A stretch of DNA of 8,265 nucleotides from Methanoregulaceae archaeon (lineage in GTDB: Archaea; Halobacteriota; Methanomicrobia; Methanomicrobiales; Methanospirillaceae): contig JAJRBP010000234.1 of assembly GCA_028679405.1 (NCBI GenBank), positions 1-8,265 on the forward strand, written 5' to 3'. A model generated the notes under the pieces. The model searched no databases. It worked only from the letters and a program-made list of their open reading frames with translations, and was not told the DNA's origin. A program made the position numbers and the translations under genes. Within the stretch, counting starts at the first letter, position 1; each line of letters starts with the position of its first letter. Positions 1 to 5,861 of the stretch are shown piece after piece.

Positions 1-302
1 CAAAGTTCATCCATATCCTCGCGCCATGCCCGCCCGGGTGGAGGTACCCGACCGAGATGACGATCGAGATGGGAAAACTCGCGGTCAAGACCGGGATGTG
101 GGTCCTCTATGAGCGCGAGTATGGGAAGGTCACCGTCAACGGTCCCTCGAAGGCAGCAATGATGAAACCGGCACCGCTCGAGACGTACCTCTCACCCCAG
201 GGGAGGTTCAAGGGGATCGATGCCGGTTCGATAGCCGCGCTCAAATCGCAGATCGAACAGAATTTCAGGAGACTGTCGCAGAAGGAGGAAGGGGTATGCT
301 GA
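1..302 (+). CDS. porB: Pyruvate:ferredoxin oxidoreductase beta subunit, C-terminal end (partial)
   Basis: This is the last 99 codons of a gene that begins before the window; the first complete in-frame codon is at base 3. PorB carries thiamine diphosphate and a 4Fe-4S cluster and, with PorA, PorG and PorD, interconverts pyruvate + CoA and acetyl-CoA + CO2 with ferredoxin in the cytoplasm. The visible sequence has the family's C-terminal signature, an ILAPCPPGW motif followed by a segment of the type GKLAVKTGMWVLYE. From known structures of this family, the cysteine of that motif is probably the fourth ligand of the PorB cluster. The tail ends in a charged helix. The stop codon (300-302) overlaps the start of porA by 7 bases, so the two are coupled. 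A homologous 2-oxoacid oxidoreductase of other specificity cannot be excluded from the tail alone, but the PorA partner favours pyruvate. Confidence 0.92.
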   Translation, partial: KFIHILAPCPPGWRYPTEMTIEMGKLAVKTGMWVLYEREYGKVTVNGPSKAAMMKPAPLETYLSPQGRFKGIDAGSIAALKSQIEQNFRRLSQKEEGVC

Positions 303-1408
303 CCATCGCAACCGGGAACAAGGCCGTTGCGGAGGCGGTCAGGCAGGCAGGGCCTGGTGTGATTGCGGCATACCCGATCACGCCCCAGACTGAGATCGTC
401 GAGCAGATGGCGTCCTACGTGAATGATGGCGTCCTCAAGTGCGAGTATATCCCTGTCGAGAGCGAGCACTCGGCAATGGCGGCCTGCATCGGTGCGAGCA
501 TCACCGGCGTGAGGACCTTCACCGCGACGAGCTCGCACGGCCTTCTCTATATGCACGAGATGGTGAACTGGGCTGCCGGAGCCCGGTTGCCGGTCGTGAT
601 GGCAAACGTGAACCGGGCTCTCGGACCAGGATGGAACGTCTGGGCCGAGCATACCGACGCCTTCCAGGAGAGGGATACAGGCTGGCTTCAGGTCTACGTG
701 AGCACGGTCCAGGAGGCCTACGATGCGACCCTTATGGCCTTCAGGATCGCCGAGCACCAGGACGTGCTCCTCCCCGTGATGGTGAACCTTGACGGCTTTA
801 CGCTCTCGCACATCATGCAGTCGCTCGAGACGGTCGATCCCGGCGACTTCATCCCGCCGCTCAGGCTCCCCCACGCGATCGATACCGCCAACCCGTGCGG
901 CTACGGCACACTGACAGGGCCGGACGAATATTTCAAGTTCAGGTGGGATATCGAGCGTTCGATGCGGGACTCCGTCCGGGTGATCGCCGAGACCCAGGAG
1001 GAGTTTTCGCGCCGCTTCGGCCGGAAGTACGGGTTTACCGAGGACTACCGGTGCGAGGACGCGGACGTCGTGGTCGTCTCGATGGGAACGCTTGGCAAGG
1101 AGGCCGAAGTGGCCGTCGACGCCCTGCGTGACGACGGGGTGAAGGCCGGTTCGATGCGGTTGCGCTGGCTCCGGCCCTTCCCGAAGCTCGACCTCTCGGG
1201 AAGGGAGGTCGTCGTAATCGACCGGGACTACTCGTTCGGGTCCGGGGGCATTCTCGCCGATGCGCTCCGGGCGAAGTGCGGGGCAGACCCGTTCTCGGTG
1301 ATCGCAGGGCTTGGCGGGCAGGAAGTCACGTACGACGATATTGCCGGGTTCGTGAAAGCCCGGAAACCTGGGAAGGAACTGTGGTTCGGGGTGAAGCCCG
1401 ATGTATGA
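296..1408 (+). CDS. porA: Pyruvate:ferredoxin oxidoreductase alpha subunit
   Basis: This 370-residue protein is the alpha subunit that, with PorB, forms the thiamine diphosphate active site. Methanogens use the enzyme mainly in the pyruvate synthase direction. Family marks in order are YPITPQTEIVE (residues 26-36), the VESEHSAM block (54-61), TATSSHGLLYMHEM (76-89), NVNRALGPGWNVWAEHTD (104-121), RDTGW (126-130), LLPVMVNLDGFTLSH (158-172) and the second domain from about residue 250, with LRPFP at 292-296. Length is slightly short for the family. The ATG at 296 follows GGAGG (284-288) at 7-base spacing and lies inside the end of porB. The stop overlaps porG. One small departure from the PorA sequences I remember is the GPGW stretch at 110-113, where most have a serine/alanine-alanine-proline stretch. 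The RDTGW and SEHSAM signatures still favour pyruvate as substrate. Confidence 0.94.
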   Translation: MLTIATGNKAVAEAVRQAGPGVIAAYPITPQTEIVEQMASYVNDGVLKCEYIPVESEHSAMAACIGASITGVRTFTATSSHGLLYMHEMVNWAAGARLPVVMANVNRALGPGWNVWAEHTDAFQERDTGWLQVYVSTVQEAYDATLMAFRIAEHQDVLLPVMVNLDGFTLSHIMQSLETVDPGDFIPPLRLPHAIDTANPCGYGTLTGPDEYFKFRWDIERSMRDSVRVIAETQEEFSRRFGRKYGFTEDYRCEDADVVVVSMGTLGKEAEVAVDALRDDGVKAGSMRLRWLRPFPKLDLSGREVVVIDRDYSFGSGGILADALRAKCGADPFSVIAGLGGQEVTYDDIAGFVKARKPGKELWFGVKPDV

Positions 1409-1925
1409 GATAAGGATCCACTCCCGGGGCGGCCAGGGAGGAGTGACCGCAGCCAGGCTCCTCGCTCTCGCGGCCTTCAGGGACGGAAAGTATGCGACTG
1501 CCTGCCCGTTCTACGGAGCCGAGCGGCGCGGCGCACCGGTGGTCTCGTTTGTCAGGATCGACGACCACCCGATCAAGGTATACAGCCAGATCCGGTCTCC
1601 CGACCTCATCGTGGTTCTGGACCGGAGTGTCATGGACGTCGTGGACGTCTTCGCAGGGCTCAAGCCGGATGGAAAGGTGCTTGTGAACGCGAAGGAGTTT
1701 GCGGTTGAGGGGAGGAAGGTCTACACTGTCGACCTGACCGGAATAGCGCTTGCCGAGAACCTCGTCGTCGCAGGGAGCCCGATCCTGAATACGCCGGTCA
1801 TCGGGGCGCTCGCGAAGATGGGAGTGATTACCATCGATTCGGCAAAGAAGGCGATCTCCGAGATGTTCTCCGACGAACGGAACGTCCGGGCGGCCGCCGC
1901 TGCCTATAAGGAGGTGTCGGCATGA
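1401..1925 (+). CDS. porG: Pyruvate:ferredoxin oxidoreductase gamma subunit
   Basis: This 174-residue protein is the gamma subunit, the domain that in family structures contacts CoA. Diagnostic features are the N-terminal IHSRGGQGGVTAARLLA motif (residues 6-22, GGQG at 10-13), the ACPFYGAERRGAPVVSFVRIDD block (34-55) and SPILNTPVIGALAK (126-139). Length is typical for PorG. The ATG at 1401 follows GGGGTGA (1388-1394) and overlaps the end of porA by 8 bases. The gene ends in an ATGA overlap with porD (1922-1925), so all four subunits are probably translated from one message. PorG-type subunits also occur in ketoisovalerate and indolepyruvate oxidoreductases, so the pyruvate call rests on the PorA partner. 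Confidence 0.95.
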   Translation: MYEIRIHSRGGQGGVTAARLLALAAFRDGKYATACPFYGAERRGAPVVSFVRIDDHPIKVYSQIRSPDLIVVLDRSVMDVVDVFAGLKPDGKVLVNAKEFAVEGRKVYTVDLTGIALAENLVVAGSPILNTPVIGALAKMGVITIDSAKKAISEMFSDERNVRAAAAAYKEVSA

Positions 1926-2167
1926 GATGTCGTCTTGCAATGAGCAGGCCGGTTGAAGGAGCGTCCGGGAAGACAGGGTCCTGGAGGGTGTTTCGGCCTG
2001 TTGTCGACAAGGAGAAATGCAACGCGTGCGGGCTCTGCGCGATGTACTGCCCGGACCGTGCGATCTCCGAAGACCTCGAGGTGGACCTGGAATTCTGCAA
2101 AGGTTGCGGGATTTGTGCGAATGAATGCCCGAAAAAGGCAATCGTCATGGTCCGCGAGGAACAATAA
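1922..2167 (+). CDS. porD: Pyruvate:ferredoxin oxidoreductase delta subunit (2x[4Fe-4S] ferredoxin)
   Basis: This 81-residue ferredoxin-like subunit passes electrons from the PorB cluster to external ferredoxin. It contains two classical 4Fe-4S motifs: CNACGLCAMYCP (cysteines 33, 36, 39, 43) and CKGCGICANECP (cysteines 59, 62, 65, 69). All eight ligands are present. The roughly 30-residue N-terminal extension before the first motif, including a WRVFRPVVD segment, is usual for PorD. The start at 1922 is fixed by a near-perfect ribosome binding site, AAGGAGGTG (1908-1916), five bases upstream. The ATG overlaps the porG stop as ATGA. It is the last gene of the operon, with a T-tract directly after the stop codon. 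Confidence 0.95.
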   Translation: MRCRLAMSRPVEGASGKTGSWRVFRPVVDKEKCNACGLCAMYCPDRAISEDLEVDLEFCKGCGICANECPKKAIVMVREEQ

Positions 2168-2209
2168 TTTTTTGACGAATTCAATTCGTCGCCACCGACG
2201 AAGTCTTTT
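2168..2209 (+). terminator. Probable por operon terminator with two competing hairpins
   Basis: Immediately after the porD stop there is a run of six T (2168-2173). Next is a perfect 8-bp inverted repeat, GACGAATT / AATTCGTC, around one central base (2174-2190; about a 6-bp stem with a 5-base loop in RNA). A second perfect 7-bp inverted repeat, TTCGTCG / CGACGAA with a CCAC loop (2185-2202), uses the 3' arm of the first and is followed by GTCTTTT. The stems exclude each other. Archaeal termination usually depends on T-tracts, so the T6 and T4 runs are the main evidence and the role of the hairpins is inferred. Confidence 0.6.
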
Positions 2210-2271
2210 CTGAATCCCAGGCCGGGGTGAATTGCGAGGATTTCCTTGAGTCAACCGGACTCGAACCGAAT

Positions 2272-2291
2272 TCCATTCTCTATGGATTTTT
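2272..2291 (+). terminator. Weak hairpin plus T5, possible secondary terminator
   Basis: TCCAT (2272-2276) and ATGGA (2282-2286) can form a 5-bp stem with a 5-base loop, followed directly by five T (2287-2291). This resembles a small intrinsic terminator downstream of the por operon. The T-run could instead be a TATA-like element (TTTTTAAT). The rest of the 250-base gap between porD and the HEAT gene holds a short inverted repeat (GAGTC/GACTC, 2248-2262) and the promoter listed separately, and no gene that I can support. Confidence 0.3.
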
Positions 2292-2341
2292 AATCTGACA
2301 CGAAGACCGCAGGGTGGGGAATTCCGGATGCCTTCCCGAGA

Positions 2342-2350
2342 TTTTATATA
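2342..2350 (+). promoter_or_regulatory. TATA box for the HEAT-repeat gene
   Basis: TTTTATATA stands in otherwise GC-rich sequence about 70 bases before the HEAT-repeat start. Archaeal initiation usually falls about 25 bases downstream, so a start near 2372 and a leader of about 45 bases carrying the GGAGG at 2407-2411 are expected. The leader length is inferred. Confidence 0.6.
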
Positions 2351-2417
2351 TTACCGGATACAGCAAAGGTGACGTGCATAAGGTGCTGCCATAGGCATCT
2401 CGTAATGGAGGCAGGTG

Positions 2418-2981
2418 ATGTACGATCAGAAACAGAAGATCGCGGATCTCGTCAGGGACCTCGATCATAAGGACGAGGACGTAAGGTGGGGTGCTGCATT
2501 CTCCCTCGTCGGGCTCGGGACAGATGCAGTGGGTCCACTTATCCAGGCGCTGGATGACAGGGAGAGCACGGTACGGCTCAGGGCGGCGTGGGCCCTTGGC
2601 CAGATAGGGGACAGCAGGGCGGTCGACCGCCTGATATCCACCCTCCGCGACGGCGACTGGGCGGTGAGGATGAGGGCCGCCGACGCCCTCGGAAAGCTGA
2701 AGGCCCCCGGTGCAGTGGACCCACTCCTCACGCTTCTTGGGGATGAGAAGGCCGAGGTCCGGAGGCATGCGATAGGTGCGCTTACGAGGATAGGGGACCC
2801 GAAATCGATGAACCGGTTTGGCGATGCCCTCGGCGACAAGGACTGGCGGGTGAGGATGGGCGCCGCCCTCGCACTTGCATCGTTCCAAAACGAAAAGAGC
2901 CGTGGCCTCCTGGAAAAAGCGGAGAACGACGAGAATGAGTTCGTGAGAAAGATCGCGAAGGCTGCCCTGAAGAAAGAATAG
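2418..2981 (+). CDS. HEAT-repeat (PBS lyase HEAT-like) protein
   Basis: This 187-residue soluble protein is built almost entirely from about six HEAT-like alpha-hairpin repeats of roughly 31 residues. Each has a pattern of the type LxDxDxxVRxxAAxALGxxGDxxAVxxLI. Repeat starts are near residues 14, 45, 76, 107, 138 and 168, the last one incomplete. Such repeats form a curved scaffold for protein-protein contacts. In cyanobacteria the same family includes phycobilin lyases, but here no enzymatic role is implied and the partner is unknown. ATG 2418 is preferred over GTG 2415 because GGAGG (2407-2411) then sits at six bases rather than three. The gene appears monocistronic: it has its own TATA box upstream and hairpins after the stop. 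Repeats 3 and 5 are also similar at DNA level. The family call is sure, the function unknown. Confidence 0.88.
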   Translation: MYDQKQKIADLVRDLDHKDEDVRWGAAFSLVGLGTDAVGPLIQALDDRESTVRLRAAWALGQIGDSRAVDRLISTLRDGDWAVRMRAADALGKLKAPGAVDPLLTLLGDEKAEVRRHAIGALTRIGDPKSMNRFGDALGDKDWRVRMGAALALASFQNEKSRGLLEKAENDENEFVRKIAKAALKKE

Positions 2982-3015
2982 CCGATATCATATCGGGCCT
3001 CACCCTTGGGAGGCC
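2982..3015 (+). terminator. Tandem hairpins just after the HEAT-repeat gene
   Basis: A perfect 7-bp inverted repeat, CCGATAT-C-ATATCGG (2982-2996), begins one base after the stop codon. It abuts a second stem, GGCCTC / GAGGCC (2996-3001 with 3010-3015), extended by an internal CC/GG pair. The second stem is GC-rich and stable-looking. No T-run follows, so this may act as a 3'-end or mRNA-stability structure rather than a classical terminator. The role is inferred. Confidence 0.4.
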
Positions 3016-3125
3016 ATGGAAAAAACCGGGCAGACATACAATGAGAGAGCAAACGGTTTTCCAGGTATCGGCATCCATTGCTTGGTGATAACGGAAGGGG
3101 AGTCTCCAGGATCCCAAGCCTTTTC

Positions 3126-3164
3126 CCGGCCTGACCGATCAGGAATTCTGTCCCGCAGGCCCGG
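3126..3164. repeat. Nested inverted repeats upstream of the coiled-coil gene
   Basis: CCTGA / TCAGG (3130-3134 and 3139-3143, loop CCGA) is nested beside a longer-range pairing GGCCTG / CAGGCC (3128-3133 and 3156-3161). They share bases and so compete. The element lies about 15 bases before the TATA-like box of the coiled-coil gene. It could be regulatory DNA or chance structure. No gene is supported in 2982-3213. Confidence 0.3.
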
Positions 3165-3179
3165 CGAGATCCACCACAA

Positions 3180-3187
3180 TTTTTATT
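3180..3187 (+). promoter_or_regulatory. TATA-like box for the coiled-coil gene
   Basis: TTTTTATT lies about 30 bases before the ATG at 3214, in a GC-rich setting. Initiation about 25 bases downstream would give almost no 5' leader, and indeed no Shine-Dalgarno sequence precedes the ATG. This suggests a leaderless transcript. Confidence 0.5.
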
Positions 3188-3213
3188 GCCGGGAATGGTG
3201 AGTTCCCACTCCT

Positions 3214-3501
3214 ATGTCCATGATAGATGCGTACATCGGGAAGATGAATGCCCAGCTCGCCGAACTGAAAGCAGAGATCGAGGTGTTGAAAGCGAAGGCG
3301 ATGAAGGCACATGCGGATACCAGGATCAGGTATGAAAAGGAGATCGCAGAACTCGAGAAGATGCGCGACGATCTCCAGAAACAGCTTGATATCATGGTGC
3401 AGAAGGGTGAGAAGGCCTTCGACGAGCTGAAGGGCGGTGCCGATTCGGCAATGAAGGAGATGAAGACTGCAGTGGAGCGTGCGATCGGCCAACTGAAATG
3501 A
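3214..3501 (+). CDS. Small coiled-coil protein (sll1863-like family)
   Basis: This 95-residue protein is predicted to be nearly all helix. It has heptad-like spacing of Leu/Ile/Met and many Lys, Glu and Ala through residues 8-95 and no cysteine. Segments such as AQLAELKAEIEVLKAKA (14-30) and IRYEKEIAELEKMRDDLQKQL (38-58) resemble the short coiled-coil proteins annotated as the sll1863 stress-response family. I assign this from memory of the pattern and not from a search. There is no signal peptide or membrane segment, so it should be cytoplasmic and probably self-associates. ATG 3214 is chosen because the TATA-like box ends 26 bases upstream; an in-frame ATG two codons later is the alternative. 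It appears to be transcribed alone. Its molecular role is not known. Confidence 0.8.
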   Translation: MSMIDAYIGKMNAQLAELKAEIEVLKAKAMKAHADTRIRYEKEIAELEKMRDDLQKQLDIMVQKGEKAFDELKGGADSAMKEMKTAVERAIGQLK

Positions 3502-3753
3502 GGGGGCATTAGATCCCCGATCCAGCGATTCGGCGGAACGAGGAGCGCGGATTGGGGTGGTCCTGACAAAAATATTTGGTCTTACTATTTCTCACCGGGT
3601 CCGGTGGTGACAGGCCGGCATCAATGGTAACAGGGCATTTCGCCATAATATTCGATATCGAACCGGTAGAAGTTGAGTGAATCCGCAGTTATGGCCTCGT
3701 ACAGTGAACTGGTTGCAGCCGATCGTGAGGCTGTGCGGGCCTTCAAGATGGCA
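3502..3753. other. Convergent intergenic region with A/T tract
   Basis: This stretch lies between the 3' ends of the coiled-coil gene (plus) and the proposed small CxxC gene (minus). It contains CAAAAATATTTG (3567-3578), giving a T5 tract on the minus strand and a T-rich stretch on the plus strand (3576-3596). Either could end transcription from its side. It also holds a perfect 12-bp palindrome, TTCGATATCGAA (3651-3662). Open frames crossing the right part on both strands (ends near 3621 minus and 3673 plus) have mixed third-position composition and I do not call them. Confidence 0.4.
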
Positions 3754-3984
3754 TTAGCGGCAGGGTGCGGAATTTTCCAGGTTCCGGACATCATAACAGT
3801 CGATCCGGGTGAAGCTCCCCGGACTTGCCACCACCCTGATCCTCGGGATGAAGATCCTGGTGGCACCGCAGTTCCCGCACGCGACCTGGGCCTGGGACGG
3901 TACCGCCTTCACAACCTGGTCGGCTCGGCCCCGCAATGGCAGCAGCGGGTCCCGGTGTTTCATGAAGATGAACCGGTCAGTCAT
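3754..3984 (-). CDS. Small CxxC hypothetical protein
   Basis: This is a 76-residue reading frame that I do not recognise. It starts MTDRFIFMKHRDPL, has a basic middle, then a CGNC pair (cysteines 36 and 39) followed by ATRIFIPRIRVV, and ends with two more cysteines (63 and 75). This suggests a small zinc-ribbon or other metal-binding fold. Support for it being real is threefold. Its third codon positions are strongly G/C, as in the neighbouring genes. TTTATC on the minus strand (4008-4013) lies about 25 bases before the ATG, as for a leaderless archaeal gene. The two overlapping alternatives have weaker codon bias. No ribosome binding site is visible. The stop falls in TGC-CGC-TAA-TGC, exactly where a second CxxC would be, so the protein may be truncated. 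The function is unknown and the call is tentative. Confidence 0.5.
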   Translation of the reverse strand: MTDRFIFMKHRDPLLPLRGRADQVVKAVPSQAQVACGNCGATRIFIPRIRVVASPGSFTRIDCYDVRNLENSAPCR

Positions 3985-4007
3985 GCATGATACTGTCCGC
4001 CGCTTCC

Positions 4008-4013
4008 GATAAA
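4008..4013 (-). promoter_or_regulatory. TATA-like element for the small CxxC gene
   Basis: Minus-strand TTTATC, within GGTTTATCGG, is centred 27 bases upstream of the ATG at 3984, the spacing expected for a leaderless archaeal transcript. It overlaps one of three AACCGGTC copies in this region. Confidence 0.35.
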
Positions 4014-4080
4014 CCGGTCGCCTGAATGGCACCCTGAAACTTAGACCGGCATAATAACCGGTCAGCTGGTGAACCGGGGA

Positions 4081-4093
4081 AAAGAACAAAAAA
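4081..4093 (-). terminator. T-rich terminator of the thermosome gene
   Basis: On the minus strand, about 45 bases after the thermosome stop, the sequence reads T6 (4093-4088), G, then TTCTTT (4086-4081). Consecutive T-tracts of this kind are the usual archaeal termination signal. I found no stable hairpin before it. Confidence 0.55.
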
Positions 4094-4137
4094 CAGGATG
4101 ATATCTTTAAGGTTTGTGAAATGGAGGATGGGCGGGG

Positions 4138-5793
4138 TCAGTAATCGCCCATGCCGCCCATGCCACCCATACCGCCCATGCCGCCAGGTCCACCGGGGGG
4201 CATGCCTTCGGGTGCTGCCGACTTGGACGATGCAATCACGTCGTCGATGCGGAGGATCATTACCGCTGCCTCGGCGGCGCTTGCGATTGCCTGGGTCTTG
4301 ACCCGGAGCGGCTCAACGACACCGGCTTTCTGCATGTCGACGGCTTTCCCCTCGAACACGTCGAGGCCGACGGTCTTCTTCCCCTTCTCGTGGGCCGCCC
4401 GGATCTCTACGAGCATGTCGATCGGGTCGAGCCCCGCGTTCTCTGCGAGTGTCCGCGGGATGATCTCGAGTGCCGACGCGAATGCCTCGATGGCAAGCTG
4501 CTGCCTGCCACCCACGCTTGCCCCATACTCACGGAGGCGGAGCGAGAGCTCGGTCTCAGGTGCACCGCCGCCGGCGACGCACTTCTTGTCCTCGACAACG
4601 ACTCCTACCACACGGAGGGCGTCGTGTATCGCACGCTCGAGCTCGTCGACGACGTGCTCGGTACCGCCGCGGACGATGATCGAGACCGATTTCGGGTTCT
4701 TGCACTTCTCGACAAAGACCATCTCTTCGCCTGAGACCTTCCGCTCCTCGACGAGACCGGCGTGACCGAGTTCGCTCTTGCTGATCGCGTCGATGCTCGA
4801 GACAAGGCTGGCGCCGGTTGCCCTGGCAAGCTTCTCCATGTCGCTCTTCTTGACGCGGCGCGTTGCGAGAATATTTGCCTTGGAAAGATAGTGCTGTGCG
4901 ATATCGTCGATCCCCTTCTGGCAGAAGAGGACGTTCGCACCGCTCTTCTCGATCTTCTCAACGATCGTGCGGATCATCCGCTCTTCTTCATCGAGGAATG
5001 CCTGGAGCTGGTCCGGGCTCGTGATATTGATCTCTGCATCCACTTCGGTCTTCTTGAACTCGACCGCAGCGTTCAGGAGAAGGATCTTCGCGTTCGTCAC
5101 CTTTTTCGGCATTGCCGGGTGGACGCGTTCCTTGTCGATTATTACGCCCTCGATGATCTCTGAGTCCTCGATCGAGCCGCCGACCTTCTTCTCCACCTTG
5201 ATATTATCGGTGTCGACGGAGCCATCGTCTTCCTTCACCATCGTCACGGCCTTGACGACGAGGTCGCAGAGCTTGTCCTTTGAGGCCTCGGCTCCCTTCC
5301 CTGTCATCGCGGTCTCGGCGATTTTCTTCAGGATCGCCATGTCGTTCGGCTTGACATCGATCGCGATCTCTCTCAGGATCGCCTGCGCCTTTTCCGCTGC
5401 CATCCGGTAACCGGCGGCAATAACGGTCGGGTGGACGTCCTGCTCGAGGAGGTCTTCTGCCTTCTTCAGGAGCTCGCCTGCAATAACGACCGCCGACGTG
5501 GTCCCGTCGCCGACCTCATCGTCCTGGGTCTTTGCGACCTCGACCATCATCTTCGCGGCCGGGTGTTCGATATCCATCTCCTTGAGAATGGTCACGCCGT
5601 CGTTTGTGATCACGACATCGCCGATCGTGTCGACCAGCATCTTGTCCATTCCCTTCGGACCGAGTGTCGTTCGTACAGCGCTCGCCACGGCCTTGGCCGC
5701 GGTGATGTTCATTCCCTGGGCGTCGCGCCCGCGCGTGCGGGTGCTCCCTTCCTTAAGAATAAGAATCGGTTGTCCTCCAAGCTGTTGTGACAT
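4138..5793 (-). CDS. ths: Thermosome subunit (group II chaperonin)
   Basis: This 551-residue protein, the usual thermosome length, is a subunit of the double-ring ATP-driven chaperonin of the archaeal cytoplasm (CCT/TRiC relative). Motifs in order are [14 protein letters not shown] (residues 42-55), TNDGVTIL (63-70), the nucleotide-binding GDGTTS (95-100), the apical domain from about 210 to 370, [20 protein letters not shown] (374-393, with the conserved D391) and CVAGGGAPE (405-413). The tail is a GGM repeat ending GDY, as in other methanogen thermosomes. ATG 5793 fits a TATA box at 5833-5840 and a leader of about 20 bases. An HTH regulator gene lies 68 bases upstream on the same strand with no T-tract between, so read-through is possible. 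Many archaea have two or three such paralogues, so the number (thsA or thsB) is not assigned. Confidence 0.98.
   Translation of the reverse strand: MSQQLGGQPILILKEGSTRTRGRDAQGMNITAAKAVASAVRTTLGPKGMDKMLVDTIGDVVITNDGVTILKEMDIEHPAAKMMVEVAKTQDDEVGDGTTSAVVIAGELLKKAEDLLEQDVHPTVIAAGYRMAAEKAQAILREIAIDVKPNDMAILKKIAETAMTGKGAEASKDKLCDLVVKAVTMVKEDDGSVDTDNIKVEKKVGGSIEDSEIIEGVIIDKERVHPAMPKKVTNAKILLLNAAVEFKKTEVDAEINITSPDQLQAFLDEEERMIRTIVEKIEKSGANVLFCQKGIDDIAQHYLSKANILATRRVKKSDMEKLARATGASLVSSIDAISKSELGHAGLVEERKVSGEEMVFVEKCKNPKSVSIIVRGGTEHVVDELERAIHDALRVVGVVVEDKKCVAGGGAPETELSLRLREYGASVGGRQQLAIEAFASALEIIPRTLAENAGLDPIDMLVEIRAAHEKGKKTVGLDVFEGKAVDMQKAGVVEPLRVKTQAIASAAEAAVMILRIDDVIASSKSAAPEGMPPGGPGGMGGMGGMGGMGDY
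4147..4182. repeat. 9-bp tandem repeat encoding the thermosome GGM tail
   Basis: Four tandem copies of a 9-base unit read GCCCATGCC on the plus strand, the third diverged as ACCCATACC. Read on the minus strand they encode the Gly-Gly-Met repeats of the thermosome C-terminus. Such tails line the folding chamber in the family. Copy number of this unit could vary between strains by slippage. Confidence 0.75.
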
Positions 5794-5832
5794 AGTTATC
5801 CCACTTGTAGCGATAAAGTTGGTTTGTAGTTC

Positions 5833-5840
5833 TATATATA
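5833..5840 (-). promoter_or_regulatory. TATA box for the thermosome gene
   Basis: TATATATA on the minus strand is about 40 bases upstream of the thermosome ATG, preceded by an A-rich element that could bind TFB. Initiation would fall near 5812, giving a leader of about 20 bases that contains AAGTGGGA shortly before the ATG. Confidence 0.75.
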
Positions 5841-5861
5841 CATTATTGAATTTCGTGATAT

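Noticed and set aside
107..874. 255-residue minus-strand open frame across porB/porA
   Set aside because: It is an antisense shadow of porA and porB; low-complexity His/Arg-rich composition and no start signal.
1326..2141. 271-residue minus-strand open frame across porG/porD
   Set aside because: It is antisense to genes with intact iron-sulfur and GGQG motifs; no own motif.
2241..2270. tRNA T-arm-like sequence on the minus strand (GGTTCGAGTCC)
   Set aside because: The T-loop pattern fits, but the T-stem has only about four pairs including a wobble, and no matching acceptor, anticodon or D arm is present upstream. Probably chance.
3016..3201. 61-residue plus-strand open frame after the HEAT gene
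   Set aside because: The GGGAGG is only two bases from the ATG, composition is not genome-like, and the frame runs through hairpins and the next gene's promoter.
3621..3866. 81-residue minus-strand frame ending near 3621
   Set aside because: The C-terminal part looks plausible but the first third is Ser/Gly-rich shadow sequence overlapping the CxxC gene; it could only be real as a frameshifted extension, which I cannot show.
3673..3990. 105-residue plus-strand frame (TTG start, or ATG 3691)
   Set aside because: Its first 40 residues look protein-like, but codon third positions are mixed, no ribosome site is seen, and the second half is an antisense reading of the better-supported minus-strand CxxC frame. 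Kept only as an alternative.
4151..4765. Plus-strand 204-residue frame with a Pro-Met-Pro repeat
   Set aside because: This is the reverse reading of the thermosome GGM tail and equatorial domain; serine-rich composition typical of a shadow frame.
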